Shown here: positions 11,894-25,131 of the stretch, piece by piece
How positions within the stretch are numbered: position 1 is the first letter of the stretch
How the letters are laid out: each line of letters starts with the position of its first letter
Source: Sipunculus nudus
Lineage: Eukaryota; Annelida; Sipuncula; Golfingiida; Sipunculidae
DNA length: 64,000 nucleotides
Assembly: GCA_026874595.1 (NCBI GenBank)
Contig: CM049313.1
Coordinates: forward strand, 62,016,659-62,080,658
Direction: 5' to 3'
Program-made: the position numbers and the translations under genes
Notes under the pieces: model-generated
Databases searched by the model: none
Told to the model about the DNA's origin: nothing
What the model saw: the letters and a program-made list of their open reading frames with translations, nothing else

Positions 11894-14330
11894 ATTCTGA
11901 AGTGTATTAATCATTTGATAATTATTTGTATTGTATACCTGAGAGATGCTTAGTAAACATAGGACGTTTGAGGAGAAAGACTAGACGTGACAGTACAGCT
12001 TGTAATAAGCTTGTAAAATGTACACCGGTTATGTAAGACTATGCATGGGTTTTATTTGGTAGTTACTATTACATAATGGGCGCAGGTGACAAAACGGAGG
12101 AATAATTACTTTGGTAACTGGAACCATCTGAAGGATAATCTTTTCAGGAGGATATTTGAACAGCCTCTCTTAATTAACACTGTAAAAGCACATGAATTAT
12201 TGTGTTTGCCTAGTCTGACTGTTATAGCACTTAGGGTAAAAAGAATGGGTGCAGCGTTAAAGCGTATTCCTGAATGATAAAGTTGGGGTTATCCTTTGAG
12301 TTGACTTTACCCCACTCTCACAAGAATAGGGTGTGATCGTGGACCACCTATAACATTTCCATAGGGGAAATTATGATTGGCTCAGCCGGTCGGATCCTTT
12401 TTTTTATCATGTTAAAAAATATATAGGGTGTGAGTTAACACAATATATCTGTGCACACTTCGTCCTCTTAAAAAACTTCTGGTTACCCCCCCCCCCCCTC
12501 GCTCTTTTTAGTTAAGCCTAAACTTAATATCAGGTTACTCGCACTGTTCATATTAGCCCTCTTTGATTTAACTAAATGATAAATTCTTATGCTTTAACTT
12601 ATGATATCTGTGGACTTAAAATTTTCGAAAAATTTTTTTTATAATTAATCATATTACGAACGACTCATTCAATTCGTGAAAGCATATGACACATAAAATG
12701 CAAACATAAGATATACAAAGATTCAAACTAATTTTTTTAATCAGGAACAAAGAAATTGTAAGAATTTTAAGTAAATAAACATTAAGAATATTTGTTTTGA
12801 AAGGAATAATCTGAATTGGCATGGGGTAATCTAAAATCCAATTACCCCCCCCCCCGGGGTAATCCTAAATCGCTTCACCCGATTGTCAAATTAAAAAAAA
12901 AACCAAACAATATATTGCAAGGGAAAGCAAGAAAGAATTCCATATTTTTGTATACGACTAGGTGTAGACAACTAAATGTAATATATATAGCCAAAACATT
13001 TTTCTTGTTTAAGATAAAATTTGCTGACGGGAAATTTTCTTCTGAAAAGAAATCTTCAAGATATTTTTCCTATTTTTTTAATTTAAGACAAGTTATATTG
13101 TCAGAAGAAATATTTTCATGCGTGATATTATTTTTTTATCATTATACATTATTTTATGATAGTAAGAAAATTATCTTATCAGACTAGAAAAAAAATCTTT
13201 TCCAAAGAGAAATTTTCTGGCCACAAGATATTTTTCTTATAGTTAGAAATTATAGGGAATGGAACAAGAAGATTATCTTCTATTTTTGGCACTGTATGGA
13301 CTATCACCTGCTGTCACAGCAGTATATATAATTAATGTCCATATTTTCAGGAGTGCACTATCAATTTTGGTTGTTCAGTCCACGTAATTGTATGCATTAG
13401 TGTAACTCTTGTCTATTGATATGAAACAGTTCTCCTCCATAAACTTCTTGACAGACAATTTATGTCTACATTTGTTAAGACTTTAATTATATATAGCTGT
13501 TTCAAGTTGAATTATTTGATTGAAACCACCTTAAACCATAACGTACAACAGTTATTAAATTTTACAAGAATATTTAGTTTACTTCTCATTAAGGTTTCTG
13601 TATGAACAATGGTACAAAGATAAAAATATCTACATACACTGCTTGATATAGTATTTTTCACCCCTGCATCATTTAAAAACGGAGCGGTTTTACACTTCAG
13701 TCGTCACAATTCTCTCTCGCTTTAACCGTTGCTTTGTATAGCACGACCCTCCCCCCCCCATGGCGACCCTCCCCCCCCCCCCCATCCCGTCACTCCCCAC
13801 CAGGTCTGTCACAGGACCAAAAATTGCAAAACAAAAGTTATAAGCTGATGATGTTCAGTAAATAAGCTGAAAATTCCTGTCTTCTCTGGGTTGCTGTTTT
13901 ATCAACCGGCTTATTTCTTATTTTTTAAATGATTATATTATAATGTATTGTATAGTTAGACTTATCTAGATCTAACGGTAACGATTTTAGCCCTGCTAAC
14001 GGACCTCTTAGATACATTGCCACAGTTTGGAGAACAAGCTGCATACCCAGTTTATGCAAGAGAAGGTTTCTTTCTATTGAGAACATTATTCAAATTTAAA
14101 TATATATATATCTAATATTTCTTTAAGCATTCCATCGGTATACTAAATCAAAGTAATTTTTAACTGACAAATCAACAAACATAAAGATATTCGCTGCTAA
14201 AACAGACAGTAGAGATCAAGCTTGAGTTTAGCTTTATATGTTGTTTGGTCTTTGGCTTTGTAAGTTTAACCAAAACATCAATGAAGTTTACACGAATAAT
14301 TCAGCACTCTATGTTCAGTATGGTTCACTG
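11894..14330. other. Non-coding stretch with C-runs and an AGATATTTTTC-rich patch
   Basis: C homopolymers lie at about 12486-12498, 12846-12855 and 13750-13785. At 12838-12862 a palindrome of ATTACCCC and GGGGTAAT surrounds a C-run. From 13020 to 13285, motifs such as AAGATATTTTTC, GAAATTTTCTTCTG and GAAGATTATCTTC recur in both orientations and suggest an old AT-rich foldback element. A 53-nt fragment at 13952-14004 duplicates part of the pearl-like element and is listed separately. No gene was seen. Confidence 0.45.
13952..14004 (+). repeat. Exact 53-bp copy of pearl-like element segment
   Basis: This segment is identical, base for base as far as I can read, to 11675-11727 in the pearl-like element (ATAGTTAGACTTATCTAGAT onward to GCTAACGGAC). 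The similarity stops abruptly where the other copy enters its ACGG run. It is either a truncated second insertion or a transferred fragment. Confidence 0.8.
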
Positions 14331-15190
14331 TTTTCAACATGTTCAAAATTCCCATGGGACAGCTTTTTGGTCCTCGGTGAGCGTAGCCTGTTTTCTATTG
14401 GCGTATTTGATGTCGTAGGTCGTCGCCAGGTGACGCGGGTTGTCGTAGGTGCAGTCGTAGGCTGTCACCAGGTGACGCGTGTTGTGTTGGGCTGTTGTTA
14501 TTTGAAACGAGGCCCGTCCTTGTGTCCGGCTCCTTATGGGGCTGTCCCACTTAGACGACTATACAGGCGACTACAGGCCACCAGACTGTCGCCTAATGGT
14601 CTCCGGGTGTTCGCCTGTATTGTCGCCTGTAGTCGCCTGAAGTCGCCCCGAGACGCGTGACCTCAAAGCTGTCGCCTCTGGATTTTCAACATGTTCAAAA
14701 TTCTCAGGCGACAGCTTTTTTGTCGCGAGTGAGCGTAGCCTGTCTTCTACTGGCGTAGGTGCTGTCGTAGGCTGTCCCCAGTTAACGCGGGTTGTGGTAG
14801 GCCCTGTCTTAGGCTGTCGCCAGCTGACGCGGGTTGTCGTGTGTGTTGTCGCAGGCTGTTGTTACTGGAAACAAGGCCCATCCTTATGTCATGGGGCTGT
14901 CCCACTTAGACGACTCTACAGACGACTACAGGCGACTGCCTGGTCGTCTCATGGTCGCCGAAAAACAGGCGACAGAACCTCCATTACGACAATAGTCTAC
15001 GCAGAGCTACAAATGGTTGGCTGACTGTCTGACGACAAGCTACGATAAGCTGCCGACAACCGGCGACACAGTCGGCGCGACAAAGGACAATCATCTACGA
15101 CAACCTACGACCACATCTACGACAACATACGACCACACTGGCGACAACCTACGACACCAGAATTCTTGCTACGTCCACCCACGACAAGCT
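14331..15190. repeat. GTCGCC/CTACGAC-rich duplicated foldback repeat
   Basis: A block beginning TTTTCAACATGTTCAAAATT at 14331 is repeated at 14683 (352 bp later). Both copies continue with GAGCGTAGCCTGT, GTCGTAGG, GACGCGGGTTGT, and GGGGCTGTCCCACTTAGACG. The end of the region (14990-15165) is dense in CTACGACAACCTACGACC-type strings, the complement of the GGTCGTAGGTTGTCG strings in the left part, so the whole can fold back. It is much more GC-rich than its surroundings, which points to a mobile repeat rather than a gene. The long plus-strand frames through it (for example 14238-14660) are a by-product of low stop density. Confidence 0.7.
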
Positions 15191-17144
15191 TCAACGATTC
15201 TCTTCCATGTACTATGTGAGGAGCCTTACATAGCAGATGGTAGAGACTCATTTTTTCAGCAGGATATTAGATCAGCCCCTCCATATAAACATTAGAATCC
15301 GGCGATATTAAATTACATAATGGATGTTCCTGAATAAATTATTATACTTTTCAGTGACTTGCCATCACTCTGATCAGATATAAAGCGTTTTTTTATCCAG
15401 GCATTTTTATCATTGCAAATATTCGCATGGTTTCCGACTGAAACGTGTTACAAATAAGGTAGAGTGATTCTTCTTGTGTGTTCAAAAGAAGCAAATCATT
15501 TAATTTAGAATACAGCATATATGTAGCAGAAAATGCGTCATCGCATACTATCTATGACTTAGGATTATTCAAAATGTTTCTTGGGTCTTGGATACTTTTT
15601 CCATGTAAAAGTATTAAAAGTGACGCGCATTGACGTAACCCCTCTGCGCGTATTTAAGCAGTTATATATCTAAGCTTAGTTAATTAAACGAAACCGATAT
15701 ATCTAAATGGATAGCAAGACCATGACGATCTTTTACGTGCGTTGTGAGAGACAAAAAATGGCCATAATACACAGCCATGGGCTGCGCGTCGAATTAATAT
15801 TTTATAATTTGCGGAAGAATCAAAACAGAATTACAACAGGAAAGGACGCCATTTTCACATTTATGTTCTTAGCTTTATGAATGATTAATACCATCCCGCT
15901 GGATTTTCCCTCCACCGTGATGCTGACTAATGATGATCCATGACATCTGCATTGTGGGTGGTATCCGTTTCTAAAATAACAACGTGCATGTTACACAGCA
16001 GTTGGTATTGTATGGAGGAGTTTAACATGTGCTGAAAATCCTTTATGAGCAAAGGATAAAACAAGGGACCTGTGAGTCACGGCACTCAGCTGAAATTGAT
16101 TATGAGAATACTTTTGATAAAAACCAAACATATCGAGCTGTGGCCAAAGTTAATTATTTGTATATCATTGTTTAAGAAAAGAGCACAATACACATATTTG
16201 AACTTTTGATAGATGAAAGATGCAGGAGCCTCTCATTATTTCATATAAGTAGAGGTATTGGTATATCAACTATGTGACTATTATATGCATGTAAATTAAA
16301 AGAAGAAAGTGGGGATTAGTTTATCAAAATTTAATAATACTTAATAAAATAATAGAGTTTTCGATTTTCCAATTATAATAAACCAAATCTAATAAGCATG
16401 TTTAAACAAGCCAAACCTGTAAACATTGCTGTGTAACAAATGAAAATTGTCGCATGAATCCATTTTATTATGCGATAAGGTAAAACTAAAAAATGAGCCT
16501 TAGCATATATTGTTAAATATGCAATCATCCCATTTATTAAATCCTGAACCTTTTCCCGTCTTTTATAGCAATAATTATTAAGTGCAACAGAGACTGTAAT
16601 TAGGCATTACAGTTTTGTACTGCATTTGTGTTATATTTACTTAAAACAATAGTTAGTTAAATCAACTGATTGAAAATTAACTGTAAAAGTGTGTGTTTTA
16701 AAACTCATTTGCAGAGAGGATATCTCTGATAAGATGTTCGGATAAAAGCAAGACATAAACCTTAACATAAGATCATTCATGATGTTCTTTGTGCTGTGTG
16801 TGTGTGGGGGGGGGGGGGGGGTCAGCTCAGAAAATCATAAATCTGCACCCTATCCCTTAGCAGTGGACTAAGCCCATAAGTCAGTTCCTAAGTCCACTGT
16901 ACCTAATGGCATTAGGAAAGATCAGTCTGAACCCGTGAGTGCAAAACTAATACAAAACTTCATAAACTTGAGAGAATTAAAGATCATATCATTTAATATG
17001 TGATTGTAACTGAAAGGGAAAGTTACATTTTACTAACATATTTTGTCAAGATTCATACCCTAAATTAGATTTCACTTGAATGGGCATTCCTCCAGCTGAC
17101 TTATGTAACAGATTCCATGTACTTTAGTCACTAGGAAGTTGCCC
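15191..17144. other. Non-coding stretch
   Basis: AT-rich DNA with no recognised gene. A GT run followed by about 16 G lies at 16795-16821. Nothing else could be supported. Confidence 0.5.
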
Positions 17145-17238
17145 CTGGCTCAGACCACACCGTGACAAATAGTCAGACTGCAGGCCAGCATGCCTCTGGC
17201 TCAGACCACACCGTGACAAATAGTCAGACTGCAGGCCA
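17145..17238 (+). repeat. Two-copy 51-bp tandem duplication
   Basis: CTGGCTCAGACCACACCGTG through CAGACTGCAGGCCA occurs at 17145-17187 and again at 17196-17238, a 51-bp period with the shared 43 nt identical. The perfect identity suggests a recent duplication. Confidence 0.9.
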
Positions 17239-18314
17239 TAATAGACCTGTGCATGATTCAGCTGAAGGTAGGGGGCTACATAATCTCTTCTTATAAGCTA
17301 GAGTTTTTTTATCAAATGCTTTCAAATTTCAAAATATTAAAGATTATTATAACATTATGTTTGCATGATGTGAAAATTAAATTAACATTTCTAGAAAAAA
17401 AATATGTGCCATTTTCAAAGTTTGGCAAAGTTTGAGGTAAAACAAAATACAAAATTTTGACCAAATTTTTAGTATCCAATCAAATCTCAATTGAATACAG
17501 TTACATGATGAAAAAAGGCTCCCTTACTTCACCAATTACAATTTAAAAAGGATTACTATCTTTCTGATATTTTGCCAATATACATTATATTCAGGCTTAT
17601 AACTCCTACACATTACGCAACATTGGCCTAATTCCTGGCTTGATATGGAAAACATATCGAGGAAAAGTTATGAAAAAAATGAACAAAATAACACCAGTAG
17701 TTTTGAAATAAGGCACTCTTTAAGTGTAACAATAGGATTTTAAGGAAAATGAAGGATTACCTTAATTTTTCGAATGAAACAAAGTCGCAGTGACCCAGTT
17801 TTAGGTTTGTTTGGAGAACTTCGGAACTTCTAACTGTAGGCCAAATTTCAGATTCGTAATATTAACGGTGTCAAAAAGTGCCAGTCTAACGTACAGACGG
17901 ACAGACAGAGGGACAGACAGACAGACGATGATCAATCACACTGACTATACAGTCAGCAGAGCTAAACATGGAATATACAAGCTGGGGGATGGGGGGGGGG
18001 GGGGCGTGTTTTTATTTAAAATACCCGAGCTTTAACCAAACCATCAAAATTATTTAACTATTGACATTGATACACAACTAATATTCAATATATAAACGAT
18101 TAGATACATTATACTTTTGAATAATAACCCGCAGGTTTTTAGGATATTCAAGCATATTCTTCAAGTATAAGTAGAAAGAGTTTTTGCACCGGGATCCTTC
18201 CACTCAGTCTAAATAGCTATTGTCAAAAGAGACACATGACCACATTTTCTTACAAAAAATTGCAACGGGGAAAAGTTAGCTACAGAATTTAAAGCGGTCT
18301 TATCACCTATCTGA
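17239..18314. other. Non-coding stretch containing a GACA/GACG-run repeat end
   Basis: At about 17893-17930 a GACAGAC/GACGGAC imperfect tetranucleotide run is followed by a small hairpin (CTGACTATACAGTCAG, 17940-17955). This pattern resembles the 3' ends of the pearl-like elements elsewhere in the window, but no core repeats are visible upstream. A G-run lies at about 17991-18004. No gene was seen. Confidence 0.4.
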
Positions 18315-18660
18315 TCTTTATAAACTTTAGGTAAATCCTTGGAGCTTTTATAAAAAATAGGCCAGAAAACATTGATAACACCGCATCCAGGCTGCTTGTT
18401 TTTTTATATCAATGTGTTTATAATATGTTATAAAAATAATCAAAACAAAACCAAAAAGGGCATCTGGCAGCATGTTAGATAATCCAGAGCTTTGCAAATG
18501 GCGTTTTTCCAAAAAGTGAGCTTTCTACCTCCACATATATGGATCCTACCGCCTTTATTACAAGTTTTTCCTGTTTGTCAACATTACTGTGTTTACAAAC
18601 ATGTTGTTGATAAACAAACTCATACATCCGTCACAGAGGAGTTATAAGAACTTTTCACAA
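18315..18660 (-). repeat. Dispersed repeat family, copy 1 of 3
   Basis: The reverse complement matches 40099-40437 and 45146-45487 along most of its length. Shared landmarks in order are AGTTCTTATAAC, a TGTTTAC/ACA block, ATGTTGACA, AAAACGCCATTTGCAAAGCT, CTGCCAGATGC, and TTTTCTGGCCTATT...ATAAAAG. No open frame is conserved between copies. I could not identify terminal repeats, a tail or a Pol III promoter, so the class is unknown. Confidence 0.65.
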
Positions 18661-19537
18661 CCAAAATCACCTTTAGATCATAAATATATACATAGAGGGA
18701 GCCAGATATCACATACATTTTTTTTTTCAAAAACTGTAGGTTAATGGGCACCTTTAAAAGCGGAGGCGTTTTCTTCATGTGTTGATAATCCATGAGGCTG
18801 TATTTTGAGATTAAGCAAACGTCGAATGCAGCTTATAGTCAGGGGGCCAAACTCTGTACTGTGCAAAAATAGGGGTGTACCTTACAGCCTCATATATAAA
18901 ATTTTACACCCCTTACATGTTTAGAAGATCCACCCTAGAGATTGGAAAGTAATGTTGGCAGTCTCAATACTCTTGCAAAAGTACTTTTAGTATTGCTTTT
19001 GTTTCGGAAGGTTGAGTAATTTTATGACTTTTTAGCTACCTACTTCTGATCCGTTTTTAATTCACAGCTGCGATTTGCTTGTATATATTTTCACAGATAT
19101 CGTACCATTGATTAGCTAAGAACTAGGACTCTGACAGCTGAAAGAATTTTTTCGACAATGCTTATATGTTGCGGTTGTGAGCCCTATAACTTACCCCCAC
19201 CCCTCAAATTTTCTAAAATTCTAGAAAAATTCCTATGTACGTACATTTTTTTCAGCTTATGATTAATTTTAGATTATTATGCAATGGCCATAGGATTTTC
19301 TATCAAATGCATGTCAATTCTTACTGAAATCTATATGTTTTCTTCAATTTTGCTTGAAATAAGGAACATTTTTTATCCGATTGTAATTTTCAGCACGTCA
19401 GTGAATTTGCTGGTTATATTCAAGATAACCTTTACAGAAGCACAGATACAGAAAGCACACATACAGACAAAGTGGTTTTGATACTCTCGACAGTCTTAGA
19501 CAACACATGTATGCTTCGACAAAGCCAGACCTCAGAG

Positions 19538-19540
<3 letters not shown>

Positions 19541-19585
<45 letters not shown>
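19541..19585. repeat. (TA)n microsatellite
   Basis: An uninterrupted TA dinucleotide run of about 45 bp. The minus-strand frame with an alternating Ile-Tyr run that crosses it is an artefact. Confidence 0.97.
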
Positions 19586-19586
<1 letters not shown>

Positions 19587-19871
19587 CTTCCCACAGAGGA
19601 TGCGTTCAGATTTCATGTACTCAGGGCTTTGTACAAACTTTATATCTGTAGCACTTTACAAAAGAGCATAACGAAATCATAGATAAAGGTAAATTTGTAC
19701 AAGTAATGAGGTCCAAACCAGCAAAGCCAGACATTAACAAAACAGTGTCCTGTGTAAGACATCAAAATGCTTAAAAGGATGTTCCTGCATTCTTGATACA
19801 GAAACTACACTATACAATTATTTTATATTTCTAATTCAACACAAACGTTTTGCTCTCCTCATATATATGTG

Positions 19872-19872
19872 A

Positions 19873-19912
<40 letters not shown>

Positions 19913-19913
19913 A
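19872..19913. repeat. Compound (TA)n(TG)n microsatellite
   Basis: An alternating AT run passes directly into about 14 GT units, an alternating purine-pyrimidine tract. Confidence 0.95.
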
Positions 19914-22439
19914 TTACTGCAAGTAGAAAGAGAAAATGCAAGAACAAATTGAAGTAGGTGGCATCAGGCCTAGCTTCAGCATGCAGTATATCGCGATTTC
20001 AAGAAATGATTAATTTTTTTTCTCAAACTGAACTAGGATGTTTAAAGTTGATTTATGTAATTACTGTTTGGAAAATGGTTTTAATGCGAAATTTAATTCA
20101 ATTTGATGTAATTATACTGAAATGGGTCTGACTGAAATTTTCTAATTAAGTTTTATGGTCTGAGGCAAAATAAAAAATCACCAGGAATAACTGTAGAATG
20201 GTTGATATATTTATAGTTTTCAAAATTACTATTGAACTTGCATTATTTTTCTGTTTAATGGTTGTCATCATTTTTTCAAAGGATAAACTAGATCCAAGAT
20301 CAATATGTTTAGTCAATTCAAGGTAATTCGTGCTACCAATTTTCAGAATTCATTTAATAAGAAATGTAAAAAATGAATAGGCAAACAACCCAAAATGGAC
20401 CATCCAATGCGAAGGTTTACAACTCTTGATAAATATTGTAATGAGAGGGTTGCCTTGATTTTATTCCAACTTTATTTTTGTGATCCATTGCAAAATATTG
20501 AAAAGCTGAAAGTAAACTGTGAGAAAGGGACAAAAATGATGATGACGTGCAGAACGGAAGAATTCTGTTAAAGGAAACTTAAACAATAATTCGAAAAATA
20601 ACAAAGTTGCTCTTAAGAGTTCAGGACATTGTTCAAGATATGATCCGACTGACATTTATTTTTGCAAGGTGTAAAAGATGTCGATAAAGGTGTTGATGAG
20701 ATATTATATTTATCATTCAATCCAAACCAGCTTTTTGCCTGGCAACAATTGTTATTTGTTGTTTTTTAATGAGTGTGTGTTTCCCAACCGCAATAAAAAT
20801 GAAACAAAAATCCAGGTAAAGCCACAGACCTGCTGCCAAAGTTGAATCTATCCAAGACCAAGGATTATTTGATCTGATCATCAGCTCTTTATGATTTTGT
20901 ACTACCGATAAATATGATGATGCAATATTATTCTGAAAGCAGGGCTGCAAAATTCTTTATAACATTTCATGATGGGGACAGTTTTTTTAAAGGGGCCCAT
21001 TATTTCTTATATAGAAAGCAATGCAAAGTATTTATTAAACAACCCTGGGCACAAAGAAAGGCGTTACTTCTAACGTGTTTCAAATCATGTTTCTATATAC
21101 CTTATACCAACAGAATATAAATTCCTGTGGCCTGTGTTCTTTCAAGAAGAATCAATTAACATCTGATTGAATGTTTGACCAAAATATTTTTGATCTGGCA
21201 GATATGATTTGTACCCTGCCAATAAATTTGTTTACATATTATGCATACACTTATATATGATACCACACTTCTATATTCATGCGACTCACTCCTGCGACCA
21301 AGGAGGTTATGTTTTCAGCTCCGTATATATGATTATTGCTTGCTAGAATATTGGAAACGGCTGGCCTATGGTGCAGCTGACTTAATTTTGTATGTATGTT
21401 TGTATCTTTTTCTGTCTGTTTGCTAATCTGTACACACTCTACAGATCACACTTTTGATATTAATCAAATGTAAATATAAGTTAACCCTCGGAGCCAATTA
21501 TTTTCAAGCAGGTTAATCATCTGGGATGTATATCACTGAAAACTCGCACCAGTTAGCGCTCGGCTTCGGTTCCTCTACTTAATATCTTCATCATCTGAAC
21601 CCTGCATAAAACAGACTGAACTGATTTTCACGAAACTTTGTGGAGTGCCGGCCATGAAATATTAAAAAAAAATCATCGAATGTTAGTGCAAAAAAGCGCA
21701 TTACGGATCCAGTGGGTTGTTTTGTATTGGAAGAGGTTTGCATTCTAATGAATGCCCTCTAGTTAAAGGATCTAAATATCTGTTACATTTTCTACAACTA
21801 GTTTTTATTGAACTTGAGGCAATGTGCACATATATTTAACTTACACCATAAATATTAAGAGATACATAATGTGTCCCCATATACTGTATCATGATAGAGA
21901 AATAAACCAACATTTACTTTACGACATTTTATTGAAATTGATTTACATACACCTGATTGCAGTAAAATATTATCTAGAATTTATCAATGGAATTGTATGT
22001 TGTCTCCAAGTTAAAAGATACCCAAAGATTACTTTATTTTTGAATGGGTCCTGAATTAAAAATAAGGTGAGTCTTAAAATACAGCAAAAATCTTTGTTCG
22101 TTATTAACCAATTAGCTCACACATCAATTAGGCCTACCCAACCAAATAAATGTACATAATGATTCAGTCAGTCTCTTCATTCTTTTCGAGGAAATTTATT
22201 TGGCAATACATAGAGGGTATAGAAAGAAAAAAAATACGTTGAATATTAAGTAAGTAAGGGACATTTAAGTGACCCCACCATCCCACCCCCCTATCTGTGA
22301 CACTTCGGATTTCTCTTCCTGTGCCCAAACATGTCAATCTACAGATGCGATTTACCAAAACACGCCCTCACTTTTGGCACTGGCATCAGGCAGATTCTTA
22401 AACTAGAGAACCATACAAAAATTTTCATACCAATTATCC

Positions 22440-23170
22440 TTTTATATATTTTAGTGCCACTATCTCCTTAAATATGGTCCTTTTCAAAGGCCCCCTTTTT
22501 ATTGGGGGAAAAGGGTGCATGTGGAAGAATTGTGTCTGGTGACTAATCTACTGATGAATAACATGATCAGTGTCCTTTCTGAACAACATATATGTTTCAT
22601 TGACAACAGCCATTTATAAATGGCAATGGAGATGAACATTGTTATGCATGACTAAATACGTTAACTTTGCTACCTAAACACTTTTTAATGGTACATACTG
22701 CAACATTGGCTTTATTTTTGCTTGAAAATATATGTAGGGCTTCAATTTTGTATGGTGTCAATACTGATTTACTGATTTCCTGTTTTGTTGGCTACCTTCT
22801 AAATAAGGGGAAGGGGTGCATATAGAATACTCTTAAAACAGAATAGCTCTTACTTAATTAGTTCAGGTGAAGTCATGTAAAAGACACTATAAACTCATTC
22901 ATTGGATGGTTTTAGCACATCTCCGTTCAGATATAGTTGTATTTAAATCAACCTAGAAGGAGAAACTGACCTTGGTAGAGTGATTTTGATTTTTTGATTA
23001 GTTATTTTTTATGCTTACATATGTGACAGTTTTCATATGAGTATATTTTTAAGTAAAGTGCCATGTTGTCTGCTATTTCCTGTTTTAGCGATCATTTTCA
23101 TAAATAAGGGGGTAGGCGTACAAAAGACATTGCTACATATCTGTCTTACACCTTAGCAACTTATGCATCT
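22440..23170 (+). repeat. Degenerate tandem repeat, about 295-bp period, three copies
   Basis: Three segments spaced about 290-300 bp apart share a weakly conserved order. It runs GTGCCA/GTGTCA, then TTTCCTGTTTT in two of the three copies, then AAATAAGGGG or an equivalent G-rich patch (22502, 22802, 23103), then GTGCAT or GCGTAC followed by a CT-rich descent. The similarity is visible only by eye and is low, so this may be overcalled. Confidence 0.35.
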
Positions 23171-25033
23171 TGCTTAAAGAAAGAGGAATAATCAATGTAA
23201 AGTTTTAATGCTTTAACAAGGTTTTTGTGTATAGCATACAGAAAGTGTGTTCATTTATATGAGATTGCTCAAAGAAATTTGGTTGTATTTTGGTTCTTGT
23301 AAGCCATATTTTTTCACATATATGAATGAAGTCTTTTTTTTAAATAAACTTTATGTGTCTTATTATGTTTGTGCATATAAATACCTACATTTAAAGATAT
23401 AACTTACTGTTTTTGTCCAATAGGGGACTGAGAGAGCCAAATTGGGCTAATCGCAAAAAATGTATACAGCTCGTACAAAAAAATGCTCCTTGCAATGTTG
23501 TGCAAGAATGTCCTGATTGCCAACAATGGTTTTCTGATTCCCAAGATGTCTACCTCTACGAAAAATGAAGTGAAAATTTTATATCAGCCCGGGCAATTTT
23601 TTTCAAAATTACTTGCTTTGGCCCCCGGACTATTATTTGATTACGAAGAAAAAAGGCTTTAGGGCATTACAGTTGATATTACGACATTAAAATAGATGAC
23701 ATTCTCAATTAGAATGATATAACATATTAGAAAGAACAAAGGCAATTTATGAAGGAAAGTTAATTTTCCTTTTGAATGAGGTGGTCCTAAATAAAAAAAA
23801 ATAACTGACGCAATTTCTTTATTAATATTCATGTTTTGAGAAACTAGGAGCAGTGGGCGGAAAAAAAATTAACAGTCTAAGGTGTTTTAAGCATATGAAG
23901 CGCAAACGTGAGATAATAGCGGGCTTCAAGGAGTTTTATGTGACATGCTGTTCCATAACGTACGACCGTATTTGCCATCTCGGGAGTCTCTTCTGTTAAT
24001 ATCTTTAAAATCAAAAAGAAAAACCATAGTATAGATGAATTACTATTAAGATGGTTAATAAAATTTGTGATTGGCCGGAGATTACAGAAAGTGTACCATG
24101 GATAAGGGATATCAAATAGAATCAAAGATTCATGTGTTAAAATGGAACCATAGTTATATGTAAAAATGAATATTATCTAGCTATTGATTCCACGGCGGTT
24201 GTTAAGACAATAAGTTATAGATATTTTCTTAGATGGCTGTGATTAGAGGTTTTGCTCTGAAAATTACATGGTCATAAAAACGATACAGTGGTGTAAATGG
24301 GGATTTTATCATTGATTTCAAACAGAAGCACTGCTCAGCAAGACAAGCATGTACCTTGGTTTGACCAGGCGTAAGACATAGACTACAGCGGTGCGTCGTG
24401 AAAATAATGTTCCATCATATTTTGATAATAAGGGTGAACAAAACAGCAATTCATTGAAGATGTAATTTGGTTTCATCCAATCCATAATATGAAAGAAGCA
24501 ACATCGGATAGAAGATACTTCCGTCAGTAAAGTTGCAATTCACTAAGTTTCAATAACATGGCTTGTAGTGACGCAATCATCTCTTCATTTAAGTGTCCGA
24601 ATAAAAAAAAAGTTCTGAACTTACATCCTTTATCTGCACAATGTCTGTAAAAATCTTCATTTTATCTGCTTTCTATTTTCGGTATATCCAGAGCAGGTTT
24701 ACGCAAAGATTAGTAGTCTAAAATGATATCAGTTTGTTATGTGTGGCCTGAAAGCACCTGAAGTCGAGGACCCTACATGTCGTCCGTTGTGTTAAAACCA
24801 TTTATGGCTGCCTGCCTACATGATAACTGCCGATAGGGGCGCCATTGTGCGGTTCAAATTATACTGTCACTCTACTCATTGATGATGTAAAAATTAATAT
24901 AAACTTCTTTAAAATGTTACCATGAACTAAACTCTCATGCAGGTAATACCCAAAACATAAAACTAATAATCTCAAGGCTAAATTTGGAACCTGGAACAGA
25001 GTGATAGTCTAATTCTTAAAATACAAAGGGCGT

Positions 25034-25035
<2 letters not shown>
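23171..25035. other. Non-coding stretch
   Basis: AT-rich with no recognised gene or repeat. An 82-codon minus frame at 23877-24125 has no motif. Confidence 0.45.

Positions 25036-25074
<39 letters not shown>
25036..25074. repeat. (TA)n microsatellite
   Basis: A TA run of 39 bp, lying about 60 bp to the left of the long hairpin at 25132-25313. Confidence 0.97.
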
Positions 25075-25077
<3 letters not shown>

Positions 25078-25131
25078 GGTAGTGTTACCCTCCGATGTAA
25101 AGTGCTCTATGGCCTACAGACTAGGCCAGAG

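Larger units (their letters stand above)
18661..22439. other. Non-coding stretch with (TA)n and (TG)n arrays
   Basis: No gene was recognised. Simple repeats are a (TA)n at 19541-19585 and a compound (TA)n(TG)n at 19872-19913. The segment at 21530-21660 has wording common in molluscan repeats (TTTTCACGAAACTTTGTGG) but no definable ends. Confidence 0.45.

Noticed and set aside
12838-12862. Palindrome of ATTACCCC and GGGGTAAT around a C-run
   Set aside because: Short, and the C-run length is likely variable. Not enough to define an element.
14238-15295. Three adjacent long plus-strand frames of 76-140 codons
   Set aside because: They sit in the GTCGCC/CTACGAC repeat, where GC-rich sequence lacks stops. 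They have no domain and the peptides just repeat LRRLYRRLQAT-like text.
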